Shown here: piece after piece, positions 52,489 to 61,200 of the stretch
Layout: the number at the start of each line of letters is the position of its first letter
Position numbering within the stretch: the first letter of the stretch is position 1
Source of the DNA: an uncultured Alphaproteobacteria bacterium
GTDB lineage: Bacteria; Pseudomonadota; Alphaproteobacteria; RF32; CAG-239
DNA length: 64,000 nucleotides
Direction: 5' to 3'
Assembly: GCA_934254675.1 (NCBI GenBank)
Contig: CAKQLP010000004.1
Location: forward strand, 1-64,000
Position numbers and translations under genes: made by a program
Notes under the pieces: model-generated
Seen by the model: only the letters and a program-made list of their open reading frames with translations
Told to the model about the DNA's origin: nothing
Database searches by the model: none

Positions 52489-54705
52489 ATGGCTTTAAGA
52501 GAACGCGGTGAAGAATGGAAAGAATATGACAGTGCTGTTCATTGGATGTTAATGACGTTTTTTATTTGTCTTGGCATCACTATATTGCTTTTTATTTTCG
52601 CTCTGCCTCTGTCTTATTTAGTGGGGCATGGTGTTTCAAAATCTTCTTTTGATATGATACAAAAATTTTTAAGCTTGATTGTAGAAAAACCAGGGCATCT
52701 TTGGGCTATGTACATCAAATGGTTTAAACAACTTATCCATTACAGAGGAGCATTTTCTTTAAGTTTATGGATTCCTTTATTACCATTTATTACAATTCCG
52801 GTTGGCTTAATTGTCGGCGCCTTGCTCAGTCCGTACAAATTTCAAGTCAATACCCAAGGTTCAGCGCGTATTGCCGAATTGCGTGACATCAATAAAATGG
52901 CTCTGTTGGGATTTGACGGTTTCTGTCAGGTGGTTGGCAAATTCAAAGGACGTTTTCTAATGCTGAAAGAAACCTTGGCTACTCTTTGTTGCGCTCCTCC
53001 GGGTACCGGTAAAACAGCCGGCGTGGTTATTCCGACAATTTTTAACTCTGATAAATTAAGCATTATCGTTAACGACCCAAAACCGGAACTTTGTTATTCA
53101 ACAAGCGGTGCCCGAGCAAAAGTCGGACCGGTGTTTATTATTAACTGGGGTGCTGAAGACAACCCGAGCGAAGGTATTTATTACCCAAGCTGGAATCCGC
53201 TTTCGCCTAATTCCATGCCGGAAGCGGGACCGGATAGAGATATGTATGTGGATTCCATGTGCAATATTTTGGTTGAAGATCCTAAAGGCGGCGCCGACCC
53301 GCACTGGGCTAACACCGGTCGTGCGGCGCTAACCGGATTTATCAACTTTGTGGCTTCTAAATGCGACCGCGCGCGTGCCAACGATTATTTTATCGGTCGA
53401 ATTTATGAAGGAAAACTTGATGAAAAAGACAAAGAAGTGTTGGAAGGGTACTATATGGAAATGCGTGATCCTGCAGCGCCACGCGCCATACAGAACCTGA
53501 AAAACGGCACTTTGACCATGGAAAACTACTTACCTATTGGCACTTGGAACCTGTTGCCGTCACGTTGGATGGGACGTGAAGCTTGCATTGCCATGATTAT
53601 GGAATGGATTACCGAAGCGCAAATCAATGCCGCTCAAGAAATTCAGCGCCGCATGGATGAGGGCGATCAAATGGCGGCCATGGCTGATCCGACCCATGAT
53701 ATGTTGGAAGAAGCCGTAAAAGAAGCCCGCAATTTTGGTTATTCGCAGCGTTGTATCACCGAGTTAAGCTCTCTTAGTAGTATGCCGGATAAAGAGCGCG
53801 GTTCTGTGCTTTCCACCGCTTTTGCTGGTATCGGCTGTTTCAAAAACCAAGCCGTAAAAGCCCGCACCAGCTTTTCAGACATTCAATTCAAAGACCTGCG
53901 CGGTATGAAAGACCCTGTGACCGGTGAATGGAAACCAATTTCAGTTTATTTGTCCGTAAACCAAGTGGATGCGCGCGCTTTAGGCGTTATCAGCAGTACG
54001 TTTATTGAGTTGATGTCATCTTACTTGATTTCCAACCCACCTAACCATGTGAACAAAACAGATGGCAAAATGGGACCATTCCCAACCCTGTTTATTCTCG
54101 ACGAGTTTCCGCAAATGCCTAAGATGAAAGCAATTATTGACGGACCGGCCGTGGGTCGTGGTCAAAAGGTGTCTTATTTGTTGATTGGACAAGATTTGGG
54201 ACAAATCTCCGGTAAATATGGTAAGGATGACTTGGAAACCGTGATTTCCACCACCGCCTGCAAAATTATTCTTTCACAAAACAACGAGGTTACGGCTCAG
54301 CGTTTTTCTAAGATGATTGGCAATAAAACCGTACAGGTTTCTTCTTTCAGCCGAACCGAAGGTAGCTTGGGTAAAGACTTTAACCCATTGGCGAAAAATG
54401 TAAGCTATCAATTGCAAGGTGTTCCCGTGATTAGCGCAACCCAGCTTTTAAGCTTGCCGTTGCTGAAACAAGTGATTTTGATGCAAAGCTATATTGATCG
54501 TCCTATCGTAGCTGATTCACCTCGATATTATCTTGATCCCAAAATGCGTAAACTGTCAAAATTGCCGCCTTGTCCTAATGTTCCGGATTGGATTGTGGCG
54601 CAGCGTGAAGACATTAACGACGATATGTTGGCAAAACTTGGAATTGAATATGATCCGGATGCCGACGGCGATGACAATTTTGAAGTTGACACGCCGCAAG
54701 CATAA
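52489..54705 (+). CDS. VirD4/TraG-type type IV secretion coupling ATPase
   Basis: A coupling protein that hands substrates to a type IV secretion channel. Two N-terminal TM segments (about 19-45 and 88-112), Walker A APPGTGKT (169-176), and Walker B LFILDEFPQM (about 534-543); QDLGQISGKYG is the usual motif after Walker B. The all-alpha domain between the motifs is large (about 290-400). 738 residues; the C-terminus has an acidic tail (DPDADGDDNFEVDTPQA) that may bind partners. The cluster lacks a relaxase and VirB genes, so protein secretion or a channel encoded elsewhere is more likely than conjugation. Its terminator follows. Confidence 0.92.
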   Translation: MALRERGEEWKEYDSAVHWMLMTFFICLGITILLFIFALPLSYLVGHGVSKSSFDMIQKFLSLIVEKPGHLWAMYIKWFKQLIHYRGAFSLSLWIPLLPFITIPVGLIVGALLSPYKFQVNTQGSARIAELRDINKMALLGFDGFCQVVGKFKGRFLMLKETLATLCCAPPGTGKTAGVVIPTIFNSDKLSIIVNDPKPELCYSTSGARAKVGPVFIINWGAEDNPSEGIYYPSWNPLSPNSMPEAGPDRDMYVDSMCNILVEDPKGGADPHWANTGRAALTGFINFVASKCDRARANDYFIGRIYEGKLDEKDKEVLEGYYMEMRDPAAPRAIQNLKNGTLTMENYLPIGTWNLLPSRWMGREACIAMIMEWITEAQINAAQEIQRRMDEGDQMAAMADPTHDMLEEAVKEARNFGYSQRCITELSSLSSMPDKERGSVLSTAFAGIGCFKNQAVKARTSFSDIQFKDLRGMKDPVTGEWKPISVYLSVNQVDARALGVISSTFIELMSSYLISNPPNHVNKTDGKMGPFPTLFILDEFPQMPKMKAIIDGPAVGRGQKVSYLLIGQDLGQISGKYGKDDLETVISTTACKIILSQNNEVTAQRFSKMIGNKTVQVSSFSRTEGSLGKDFNPLAKNVSYQLQGVPVISATQLLSLPLLKQVILMQSYIDRPIVADSPRYYLDPKMRKLSKLPPCPNVPDWIVAQREDINDDMLAKLGIEYDPDADGDDNFEVDTPQA

Positions 54706-54720
54706 ATTGATTTAACTCCA

Positions 54721-54748
54721 AAACCACCGAAAAAAATCTCGGTGGTTT
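54721..54748 (+). terminator. terminator of the VirD4 cluster
   Basis: Stem AAACCACCGA/TCGGTGGTTT with an 8-base loop and following ATTTTTT, 15 bases after the coupling-protein stop codon. Confidence 0.9.
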
Positions 54749-54767
54749 ATTTTTTAGTGAACTTTTA

Positions 54768-54793
54768 TACAACTCATGTCGTTATAAATAATG
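54768..54793 (+). promoter_or_regulatory. ECF-sigma-type promoter
   Basis: TGAAC (54768-54772; GAACTT extends the -35) and CGTT (54790-54793) are separated by 17 bases, about 25 bases before the start of an operon that begins with an anti-sigma-like gene and an ECF sigma gene. GAAC-N16/17-CGTT is the group consensus (EcfG GGAAC...CGTT). Autoregulation by the adjacent sigma factor is the direct inference. Confidence 0.6.
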
Positions 54794-54818
54794 TAAACAA
54801 GTTGAACGAGGTATGAAA

Positions 54819-55073
54819 ATGGACGATATATCTGATTTGTTAAAAGAGGCAAAACCGCTGTATTTTCGGCGCAAACGGATTAGAAACCTCTCGAAAGCCG
54901 TCGGCGTACTTTCAATTGCCGCCTTTTTAGCGTTGGGAGCTTTTCAGCGTGCGGATACTTATGTTTATGATTTCGACAACATGTCAAGCACCCTAAGCAT
55001 GCTGCAAAACGGCTCCGCCATAGAAGACTTAGGACTACCAACAGATGAATACGGATTTTTGAGGATTAGCTGA
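54819..55073 (+). CDS. small single-TM protein, probable anti-sigma factor, 84 aa
   Basis: A cytosolic N-terminus (MDDISDLLKEAKPLYFRRKRIR) is followed by one TM segment (about 27-43, AVGVLSIAAFLALGAF) and a short periplasmic tail. The frame opens at 54813, but GAGG lies only 1 base from that ATG and 7 from the one at 54819. The order small membrane gene before sigma gene, with TGATG overlap, suits a membrane-bound anti-sigma factor, although the zinc anti-sigma HxxxCxxC motif is absent and it is short. The function is inferred from position only. Confidence 0.6.
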   Translation: MDDISDLLKEAKPLYFRRKRIRNLSKAVGVLSIAAFLALGAFQRADTYVYDFDNMSSTLSMLQNGSAIEDLGLPTDEYGFLRIS

Positions 55074-55570
55074 TGAGCAATGAAATAACATCATACAAAG
55101 CCATTGTTCGCGCGGTTATCAAAAAAATTACCGGCAATTACAATGAGGATTTGGAACAGGAAGCCTATTTGAAGATTTGGCAAAACCAAAATAATTATCA
55201 AGATGAAGGCAAAAAATCTTCGTGGTTGGGTGTGGTGACAGCAAATTTATGCCGCGACTATTTAAAATCTCGTTTTAACAAATATAATAATTGTATTTTA
55301 CAAGGAGAAATAATTGAAAAGGTTAGCGTAACCCCGAAATATGAAGAAAAAATTGATAAAAAGAAGCGACAGAAAATTATTTTGAAAGCAGTGGATGAAC
55401 TGCCTGCCGATTTGCGAAAAGTAATTATTTTGTATGAATTTGAAGAGAAATCGTACAAAGAAATTGCCGACAAATTGAAAATCGCCGAAGGGACAGTTAA
55501 ATCAAGACTGTTTAACGCCCGCAAAATATTGGCTAAACAATTAAGTTTTTTAAAAGGAGAAAAACAATGA
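55073..55570 (+). CDS. ECF-family RNA polymerase sigma factor
   Basis: 165 residues. Region 2: NYNEDLEQEAYLKIWQNQNNYQ (aligning with region 2.2's DLxQEvfLkxw) and SSWLGVVTANLCRDYLKSR. Region 4: LPADLRKVIILYEFEEKSYKEIADKL and the HTH AEGTVKSRLFNARKIL. No extra C-terminal domain. It overlaps its upstream partner by one base (TGATG) and the next gene by 4 (ATGA), so this operon is translationally linked. Confidence 0.95.
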   Translation: MSNEITSYKAIVRAVIKKITGNYNEDLEQEAYLKIWQNQNNYQDEGKKSSWLGVVTANLCRDYLKSRFNKYNNCILQGEIIEKVSVTPKYEEKIDKKKRQKIILKAVDELPADLRKVIILYEFEEKSYKEIADKLKIAEGTVKSRLFNARKILAKQLSFLKGEKQ

Positions 55571-56022
55571 CTAAATTATTACTGACCACAGCACTTTCCA
55601 CCTTAATCGCCTTTTCGGCTTATTCCAACGCCTTTGCCAAAGCGGTAGCGAATCCGGCAGAGCCTGCTCAACAAACAGAGAAAATGCCTAAACACCATAA
55701 AGAAATGCGCAAACGTCCGGAACCGGAAAAAATGGATAAATTTTTAGACCTGACCGACGAACAAAAGGCCAAGGCCAAAGAAATTCGTGAACAAAGTCGG
55801 AAAGAAATTGAACCACTGATGAAAGAAATGAAAACTCTCCGTGAAAAAATGGATAAAATCCGCGAGGCCGATATGAAAAAATTTGAAGCTTTATTGACTC
55901 CAGAACAAAAAGCTAAATTAGAAGCGCGCAAAAAACATCACGAAAAAGAATTTGATGGTCGGGAAGGACACAGATTTCCACCGCGTGATTTTAAGGATTT
56001 TTCCAAACACGATAAGGACTAA
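55567..56022 (+). CDS. Spy/CpxP-like periplasmic protein
   Basis: A signal peptide (1-24, ending NAFAKA) exports a helical, highly charged protein with two copies of the LTxxQ motif: LTDEQKAKAKEI (about 62) and LTPEQKAKLEARKKHHEK (about 105). This is the Spy/CpxP/heavy-metal-resistor signature. These are ATP-independent chaperones or stress sensors in the periplasm. The His/Lys-rich ends could bind metal. AAAAGGAG is 7 bases before the ATG, inside the sigma gene's end. Expression under the adjacent ECF factor is the likely regulation. Confidence 0.88.
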   Translation: MTKLLLTTALSTLIAFSAYSNAFAKAVANPAEPAQQTEKMPKHHKEMRKRPEPEKMDKFLDLTDEQKAKAKEIREQSRKEIEPLMKEMKTLREKMDKIREADMKKFEALLTPEQKAKLEARKKHHEKEFDGREGHRFPPRDFKDFSKHDKD

Positions 56023-56037
56023 AAAGGACTTAGCACT

Positions 56038-56973
56038 ATGAATAAACTGATTTTATTAGCAACCGCGGCAGTAATATGTTTTAGCGGAGTGGTTTTTGCA
56101 GCCCAAACAAATCCTGAAGCAAAACTTTTTAAGTATAGTACGACTATAGAAAAAGAACGTCCGCAGCTTAATGAAGAAACAAAGCGTTTAATAGAGGCTT
56201 ACAGAAAAAATCCGACAACTGAAAATTACAATGCTTTGCGCAAGCAATCTGAAATCAATTACGACAGGGTGGTTGAGCGCAAAAAGGCAAAATTGGAAGA
56301 ACTTAAAAAAACGGCAAAACATTCCTCTAAAATAGAAGAAATGCAAGTAATTGTTGATGAAATGCTGAAAGATAGAGAAAACCGCATAAATCAAACAATG
56401 AAACGATTTACCGACCCTCGTCTGCGCCCAAATGCCAGACAATCAGCAGACGGATTTTTGCCAGTTTTAGGGGCGGCACAGAATGTTTCAATAGCCTATA
56501 CACCGGTTACTAATAGTATGTTTAACAACTTTTTGAGAGCTAAAGGCAAAAAAACAACATTGCCCGATAACAATTTGCCTGTTGTCAACGTATCTTATTT
56601 CGACGCTGTTTCATATTGCCAATGGCTTTCAGCAAATGATAAATCAGCAAAATACCGTTTACCAACCGAAACCGAATGGGAATTGGCTGCCGGACATATG
56701 CCTAAAGACGCAGATATGAATTGCGGAGAAAATAACGGATTAACAGCCGTTGATGACTACAAACAAACTCTATCTGCTTCCGGCGCTATTGATATGTGGG
56801 GAAACATTTGGGAGTGGACTTCAACAACGAAAAACACACCAACTGAACTTGCTGTCAAAGGTGGTGCTTGGAACACTCCAAGAACCTACTGCAGAACCGA
56901 AAATCGCAGTGAAACTCGCGGTATGTCAAAAAAATATGACAATGTCGGGTTCAGAATTGTACGAGAAAAATAA
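56038..56973 (+). CDS. secreted FGE-sulfatase-fold protein missing a catalytic cysteine
   Basis: A signal peptide (1-22) and a charged coiled-coil region (about 35-125) precede a formylglycine-generating-enzyme/SUMF1-like domain (about 150-308): PVVNVSYFDAVSYCQWLS, YRLPTETEWELAAG, GAIDMWGNIWEWTS, KGGAWNTPRTYC, YDNVGFRIV. Of the two active-site cysteines of the copper enzyme, only the second equivalent survives (Cys285); the first position is Thr280. The N-terminal part of the domain is short. So it probably is not a sulfatase activator, but may bind something or act like EgtB-type relatives. AAAAGGA precedes the ATG. Confidence 0.8.
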   Translation: MNKLILLATAAVICFSGVVFAAQTNPEAKLFKYSTTIEKERPQLNEETKRLIEAYRKNPTTENYNALRKQSEINYDRVVERKKAKLEELKKTAKHSSKIEEMQVIVDEMLKDRENRINQTMKRFTDPRLRPNARQSADGFLPVLGAAQNVSIAYTPVTNSMFNNFLRAKGKKTTLPDNNLPVVNVSYFDAVSYCQWLSANDKSAKYRLPTETEWELAAGHMPKDADMNCGENNGLTAVDDYKQTLSASGAIDMWGNIWEWTSTTKNTPTELAVKGGAWNTPRTYCRTENRSETRGMSKKYDNVGFRIVREK

Positions 56974-57000
56974 CTTAAACATTTTTGAAAGGAAAATATT

Positions 57001-57255
57001 ATGAAAAAAATAATTTTAATGTCTATTGCTTGTCTGCTTTGCCTTGGTATAACTCTAAGCAACGTTTCGGCTGAAGATAACAAAACATTGGAACAAGGTT
57101 TAAAAAACGGTCTTGAAGACGGAATGAAAGATGGTCTAAAAGACGGTTATAAAGATGGAATGAAAGAGGGGTTAAAAAACGGTCGCCACAAAAATTTGAA
57201 AGACGGCTTAAAAAACGGTCTTAAAGAAGGTCTTAAAAACGGAGAAAAAAAATAA
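57001..57255 (+). CDS. secreted protein of tetrapeptide repeats, 84 aa
   Basis: A signal peptide (1-24, ending NVSAED) leads into a mature chain that is almost entirely four-residue units of the form G-[LMY]-K/E-[NDE]: GLKN GLED GMKD GLKD GYKD and so on, about 13 units with two variants (GRHK, NLKD). Such a repeat gives a regular amphipathic or beta-like rod with charges on one face. I know of no characterised homologue. GAAAGGAAA lies 4-6 bases before the ATG. Last gene of the ECF operon, 27 bases after the FGE-fold gene. Confidence 0.75.
   Translation: MKKIILMSIACLLCLGITLSNVSAEDNKTLEQGLKNGLEDGMKDGLKDGYKDGMKEGLKNGRHKNLKDGLKNGLKEGLKNGEKK
57097..57252 (+). repeat. tandem 12-base coding repeat
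   Basis: Degenerate 12-bp units, for example GGTCTAAAAGAC and GGTTTAAAAAAC, repeat about 13 times in frame and give the G-x-K-[ND] tetrapeptides of the preceding feature. The periodicity makes slippage and copy-number change likely. Confidence 0.75.
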
Positions 57256-57266
57256 TAAACTAAAGC

Positions 57267-57291
57267 AAAGCCGAGTTTAGTGCTCGGCTTT
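57267..57291. terminator. terminator of the ECF operon, shared with the opposite gene
   Basis: Stem AAAGCCGAG/CTCGGCTTT with a 7-base loop, then CTTTTTTT on the plus strand. The stop codon of the convergent minus-strand gene (57277-57279) is inside the loop region. Confidence 0.85.
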
Positions 57292-58227
57292 CTTTTTTTC
57301 CTTTTTATTTTTGCGAGATTTTACGGCTTTTGTTTTTTTAGCCGTTTTTTTGACTCTGGAGTTATCGTTTTCGGCTTCCGGCAATGTCGTATCATTTTTT
57401 AGCGAATCCATAGCTGTATTTTTATCTGACGGACTCTGATTTTTAGACAAAATTATCATTTGCAGAGATTTTGTTACCATTAAAAATAATGACACATACA
57501 TTAATAGCAAAATATTATTCAAAAATTCTTCACTGAGGCTTAAAATAAAAGACTTATAATTATGGCCTAAGTGCGTTAAAATAAATGAAACTCGCGCTTG
57601 AACAAAACTTATGCATAAAAACAAAAAACTATATGAAAAAATTATACTAAAATTTTTATTACTTGTTTCCTGCCAAATTTTTCTAAACGGCGGTAATTTT
57701 GGATTTTCTAATACAAAACTAATAGCAGCTGAAAAACGTATAAATAAAAACGGCATCCAACAACAAATAAATGTTAAAAGAAACCAAAAAAACTCTATTC
57801 TCCAATCCGGATTTGGTTTAGCCACCAAAATTTTAATAGCCAATAATATCGGTGTTATAAATAAAACAACACTTCCAAATAAAATTCCTATTTTTTTTAA
57901 TCGTTCTTTATCTAATTTATATAACATGTTATAATTCCATTTTCCATCCCCAAAAGATGAGCGGTAAATATCAACACAAAATGAAAAATAGAGAAAAATG
58001 CTTACAACAAAAAATATAATATACGAGGCTATTAAAGAGTATGGCGATTTAAAAGAATAACACCACCAATAATCATCTCCCGTTTCACAAGAAAATTTCC
58101 ATTGCCCCGTCAATCCCGTTACAAGCATCAAAATTACCGCATAAAAAAGATAAACTCTCCACTGAAGTAACGTATTCTTAAAAAGAAGGATTGTATTCCA
58201 CAATATTGTCGGTATAGATAATTTCAT
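57277..58227 (-). CDS. hypothetical membrane protein with Lys-rich tail, 316 aa
   Basis: Unrecognised. Five to six TM segments, around 20-38, 65-85, 113-130, 148-165, 190-208 and 232-260. An extracytoplasmic loop after the first TM has two Cys and aromatic residues (KFSCETGDDYWWCYSF). The C-terminal 50 residues are polar then strongly basic (KKTAKKTKAVKSRKNKKEKK), a tail that could bind nucleic acid or acidic lipid. It follows dnaE with a single base between, so it is co-transcribed with dnaE. Confidence 0.65.
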   Translation of the reverse strand: MKLSIPTILWNTILLFKNTLLQWRVYLFYAVILMLVTGLTGQWKFSCETGDDYWWCYSFKSPYSLIASYIIFFVVSIFLYFSFCVDIYRSSFGDGKWNYNMLYKLDKERLKKIGILFGSVVLFITPILLAIKILVAKPNPDWRIEFFWFLLTFICCWMPFLFIRFSAAISFVLENPKLPPFRKIWQETSNKNFSIIFSYSFLFLCISFVQARVSFILTHLGHNYKSFILSLSEEFLNNILLLMYVSLFLMVTKSLQMIILSKNQSPSDKNTAMDSLKNDTTLPEAENDNSRVKKTAKKTKAVKSRKNKKEKKKAEH

Positions 58228-58228
58228 A

Positions 58229-61200
58229 TCAAATCTCCTTTACTAAAGTCACGCCTGGGATGTTTCGTATGGAAGATAATAATGAGCCGTCAGCCAATGA
58301 ATAGCCATTTTTTAATTCAATGCGAACATTCCAATCTTCAATATCCGGCTTAATATAAACTTTGTTTGTTCCATATCTTTCATGAGACAATGCTTCTCGA
58401 ATCGGACGCACGGCTTCCACATTGTTTATTTCAATAATCAAACCTTTTGAATTTTCTGAAATTTCATCATCTAATGTCTTTATAACATTAAACAACATCC
58501 GCGGCGGCATATCTTCGGCCTGTTTTTCTATTTTTACTTTGACATATAACGGCAAACCGCTGTTTATGGCGTGTTCAAATTTAGTTATGCCGTCTGAAAA
58601 TAACAACCCCTCATAGGCTGAAGTTGTGTCAGAAAGTTTAACAAAGGCAAAAGGTTTTCCGCTTTTACTAATTTTACGCTGAAAACTTTGCAGGCAACCG
58701 GCTAAGTTGGCATAAATAACATCTCCGGTTTTTATACCTTTAACCGCTTCGGCATAAGTGCTGACACCCAAGCGTTCCATACTTTCCTTATACACATCAA
58801 GCGGGTGCGCCGACAAATAAAATCCAATGGCTTCCGCCTCAAGCTGCAAGCGTTCCAATGCCGGAAAATCAGGTTTATCCTGCAATTTCACTTTAGCATT
58901 AAGTTCCTCATTACCAAACAAAGAAGTCTGATTACTGTTCTTTAATTCGGCCGCCGCCGCCATGTGGCGCATTATATTTTCAATATTGGCGAAAAGCTTG
59001 CCGCGATTAGGATCCAGACAATCAAAAGCTCCGGCTTTTATTAATTGCTCCAATTGCTTTCGATTGATTTGTTTTACATCTACACGATGAATAAAATCGG
59101 AAACGTCGCGGAATTTACCATGCTTTTCACGCTCTTCCACAATGGCATTCATATTCGCCTCACCAACGCCTTTTAAGCCGGCCAAAGCAAAGCGGATATT
59201 GTTTCCCTCCACCTTAAACAAGGCGTTAGACATATTGATATCCGGCGGCAGAACTTTATAACCCATTTTTTTGAACTCTTCGGTATAGAACAAAACTTTG
59301 TCAGTGTTTGTAATATCAAAGTCCATAATAGCGCACATAAACTCAACCGGATAGTGAGCTTTTAAATACGCTGTTTGGTAAGAAATAAGCGAATATGCGG
59401 CGGCGTGGGATTTATTAAAACCATAAGACGCAAACTTTTCCATTTGGTCAAAAATAGTTTTTGCCACTTCACCGTCAATACCTTTTTTGATAGCTCCTTC
59501 GGTAAACATTTCTCGTTGATGCGGAATTTCATCACGCATTTTTTTACCCATAACCTTACGCAATTTATCGGCACCGCCCAAAGTGTAACCACCCAAAACC
59601 TGAGCAATTTTCATCACTTGCTCTTGGTACACCATAATTCCGTATGTTTCACCGAGAATCGGCTCTAAATCAGGGTGTAGATATTTAATTTCTTCTCGTC
59701 CGTGTTTGCGGTTGATGTAGGTTGGAATATTATCCATCGGCCCCGGACGATATAGAGAAATAACCGCAATTAAATCTTCAAATCGGTCTGGCTTAATTTG
59801 CTTCATGACATCACGCATACCCGATGATTCAAACTGGAAAATCGCACTGGTGTTGCCTTCCTGCATCAACTCGTATGTCGGTTTATCGTCTAAAGGAACC
59901 GACGCCATATCCAATTCAATGCCATGCGTTTTCTTAACCCAATCCACCGCGCGCTTGATAACCGTAAGAGTTTTCAGACCTAAAAAGTCGAACTTAATCA
60001 GACCGGTTTCTTCCACGAATTTCATATCATATTGGGTAACCGGCATTTCCGCCCGCGGATCTTTATAGAGCGGCACCAGTTGGTCAAGCGGTCTGTCGCC
60101 GATAACCACGCCGGCCGCGTGCATACCTGAGTTGCGGTAAAGTCCCTCCAACTTCATCGCTATATCAAACAATTTGTTAATCTGCGGATCTTTTACGCGC
60201 ATTTCTTCCAGTTCGGGCACTTGGTCAAGAGCCTCTTGCAAAGTCGGATTTTTTCCTCCTTGCCCTGGCGGAATCATTTTTGAAATTCTATCAGCCTGAC
60301 TATATGGCATTTGCAACACACGCGCCACATCGCGAATCACAGCCTTAGACTGCAATTTACCATAAGTGATAATTTGCGCAACATGGTCGTAACCATATTT
60401 TTTTTGCACATATTCAATGGTCTTATGACGATTTTCCTGACACAAATCCACGTCAAAATCCGGCATATTGACACGTTCCGGATTCAAAAAACGCTCGAAC
60501 AGCAAATCCAAACGAATCGGGTCAAGGTCGGTAATTTTCAGTGCCCAAGCCACAATGGAACCGGCACCGGAACCTCGCCCCGGTCCAATCGGCACACCAT
60601 GCGTTTTCGACCAACGAATGAAGTCCGACACGATAAGAAAATACCCAGGGAAACCCATTTTCTTTATAACGCTTAACTCGTAATCCAAGCGTTCGTAATA
60701 ATGCCTGTCTGTTTCCGCCCGCTCTTCAGCCGTCATTCCCTCGTGATAGACTTGAATTTTCATTCGCTCGTTTAAGCCTTTGTAGGCTTCTTCGGTAATA
60801 AACTCGTCTTGCGTTTTGCCATCAGGGCAAATGAAAATCGGTAGTAGCGGCTCCATTTTAGAGGACAGATAGTTGCACCGTTTAGCAATATTTACCGTAT
60901 TTTCAATAGCTTCCGGAATATCCTTGAACAATTCCAGCATTTCGTTTTCGCTACGCCAATGATTCCCCGGCAAATATTTGCGGCGGTTTTCGTTTGCCAC
61001 ATATTCTCCGGCGGCAATACAGCATAGCGCGTCGTGCGCCTCATACATATTTTCATCAAAAAAGAACACATCGTTTGTGGCCACCAGTGGAATATTGTGC
61101 TTGTAAGCAAACTCCAAAAACACCGGTTCGGTTTTCTTTTCTTCTTCGTAGCCCACACGGGAAATTTCAATATAGAGTCTATCGCCAAAAATTTCTTTAT

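Noticed and set aside
47427..54705. Integrative conjugative element
   Set aside because: Only a coupling ATPase is present; no relaxase, mating-channel, integrase, tRNA-flanking repeats or transposase were found in the window.
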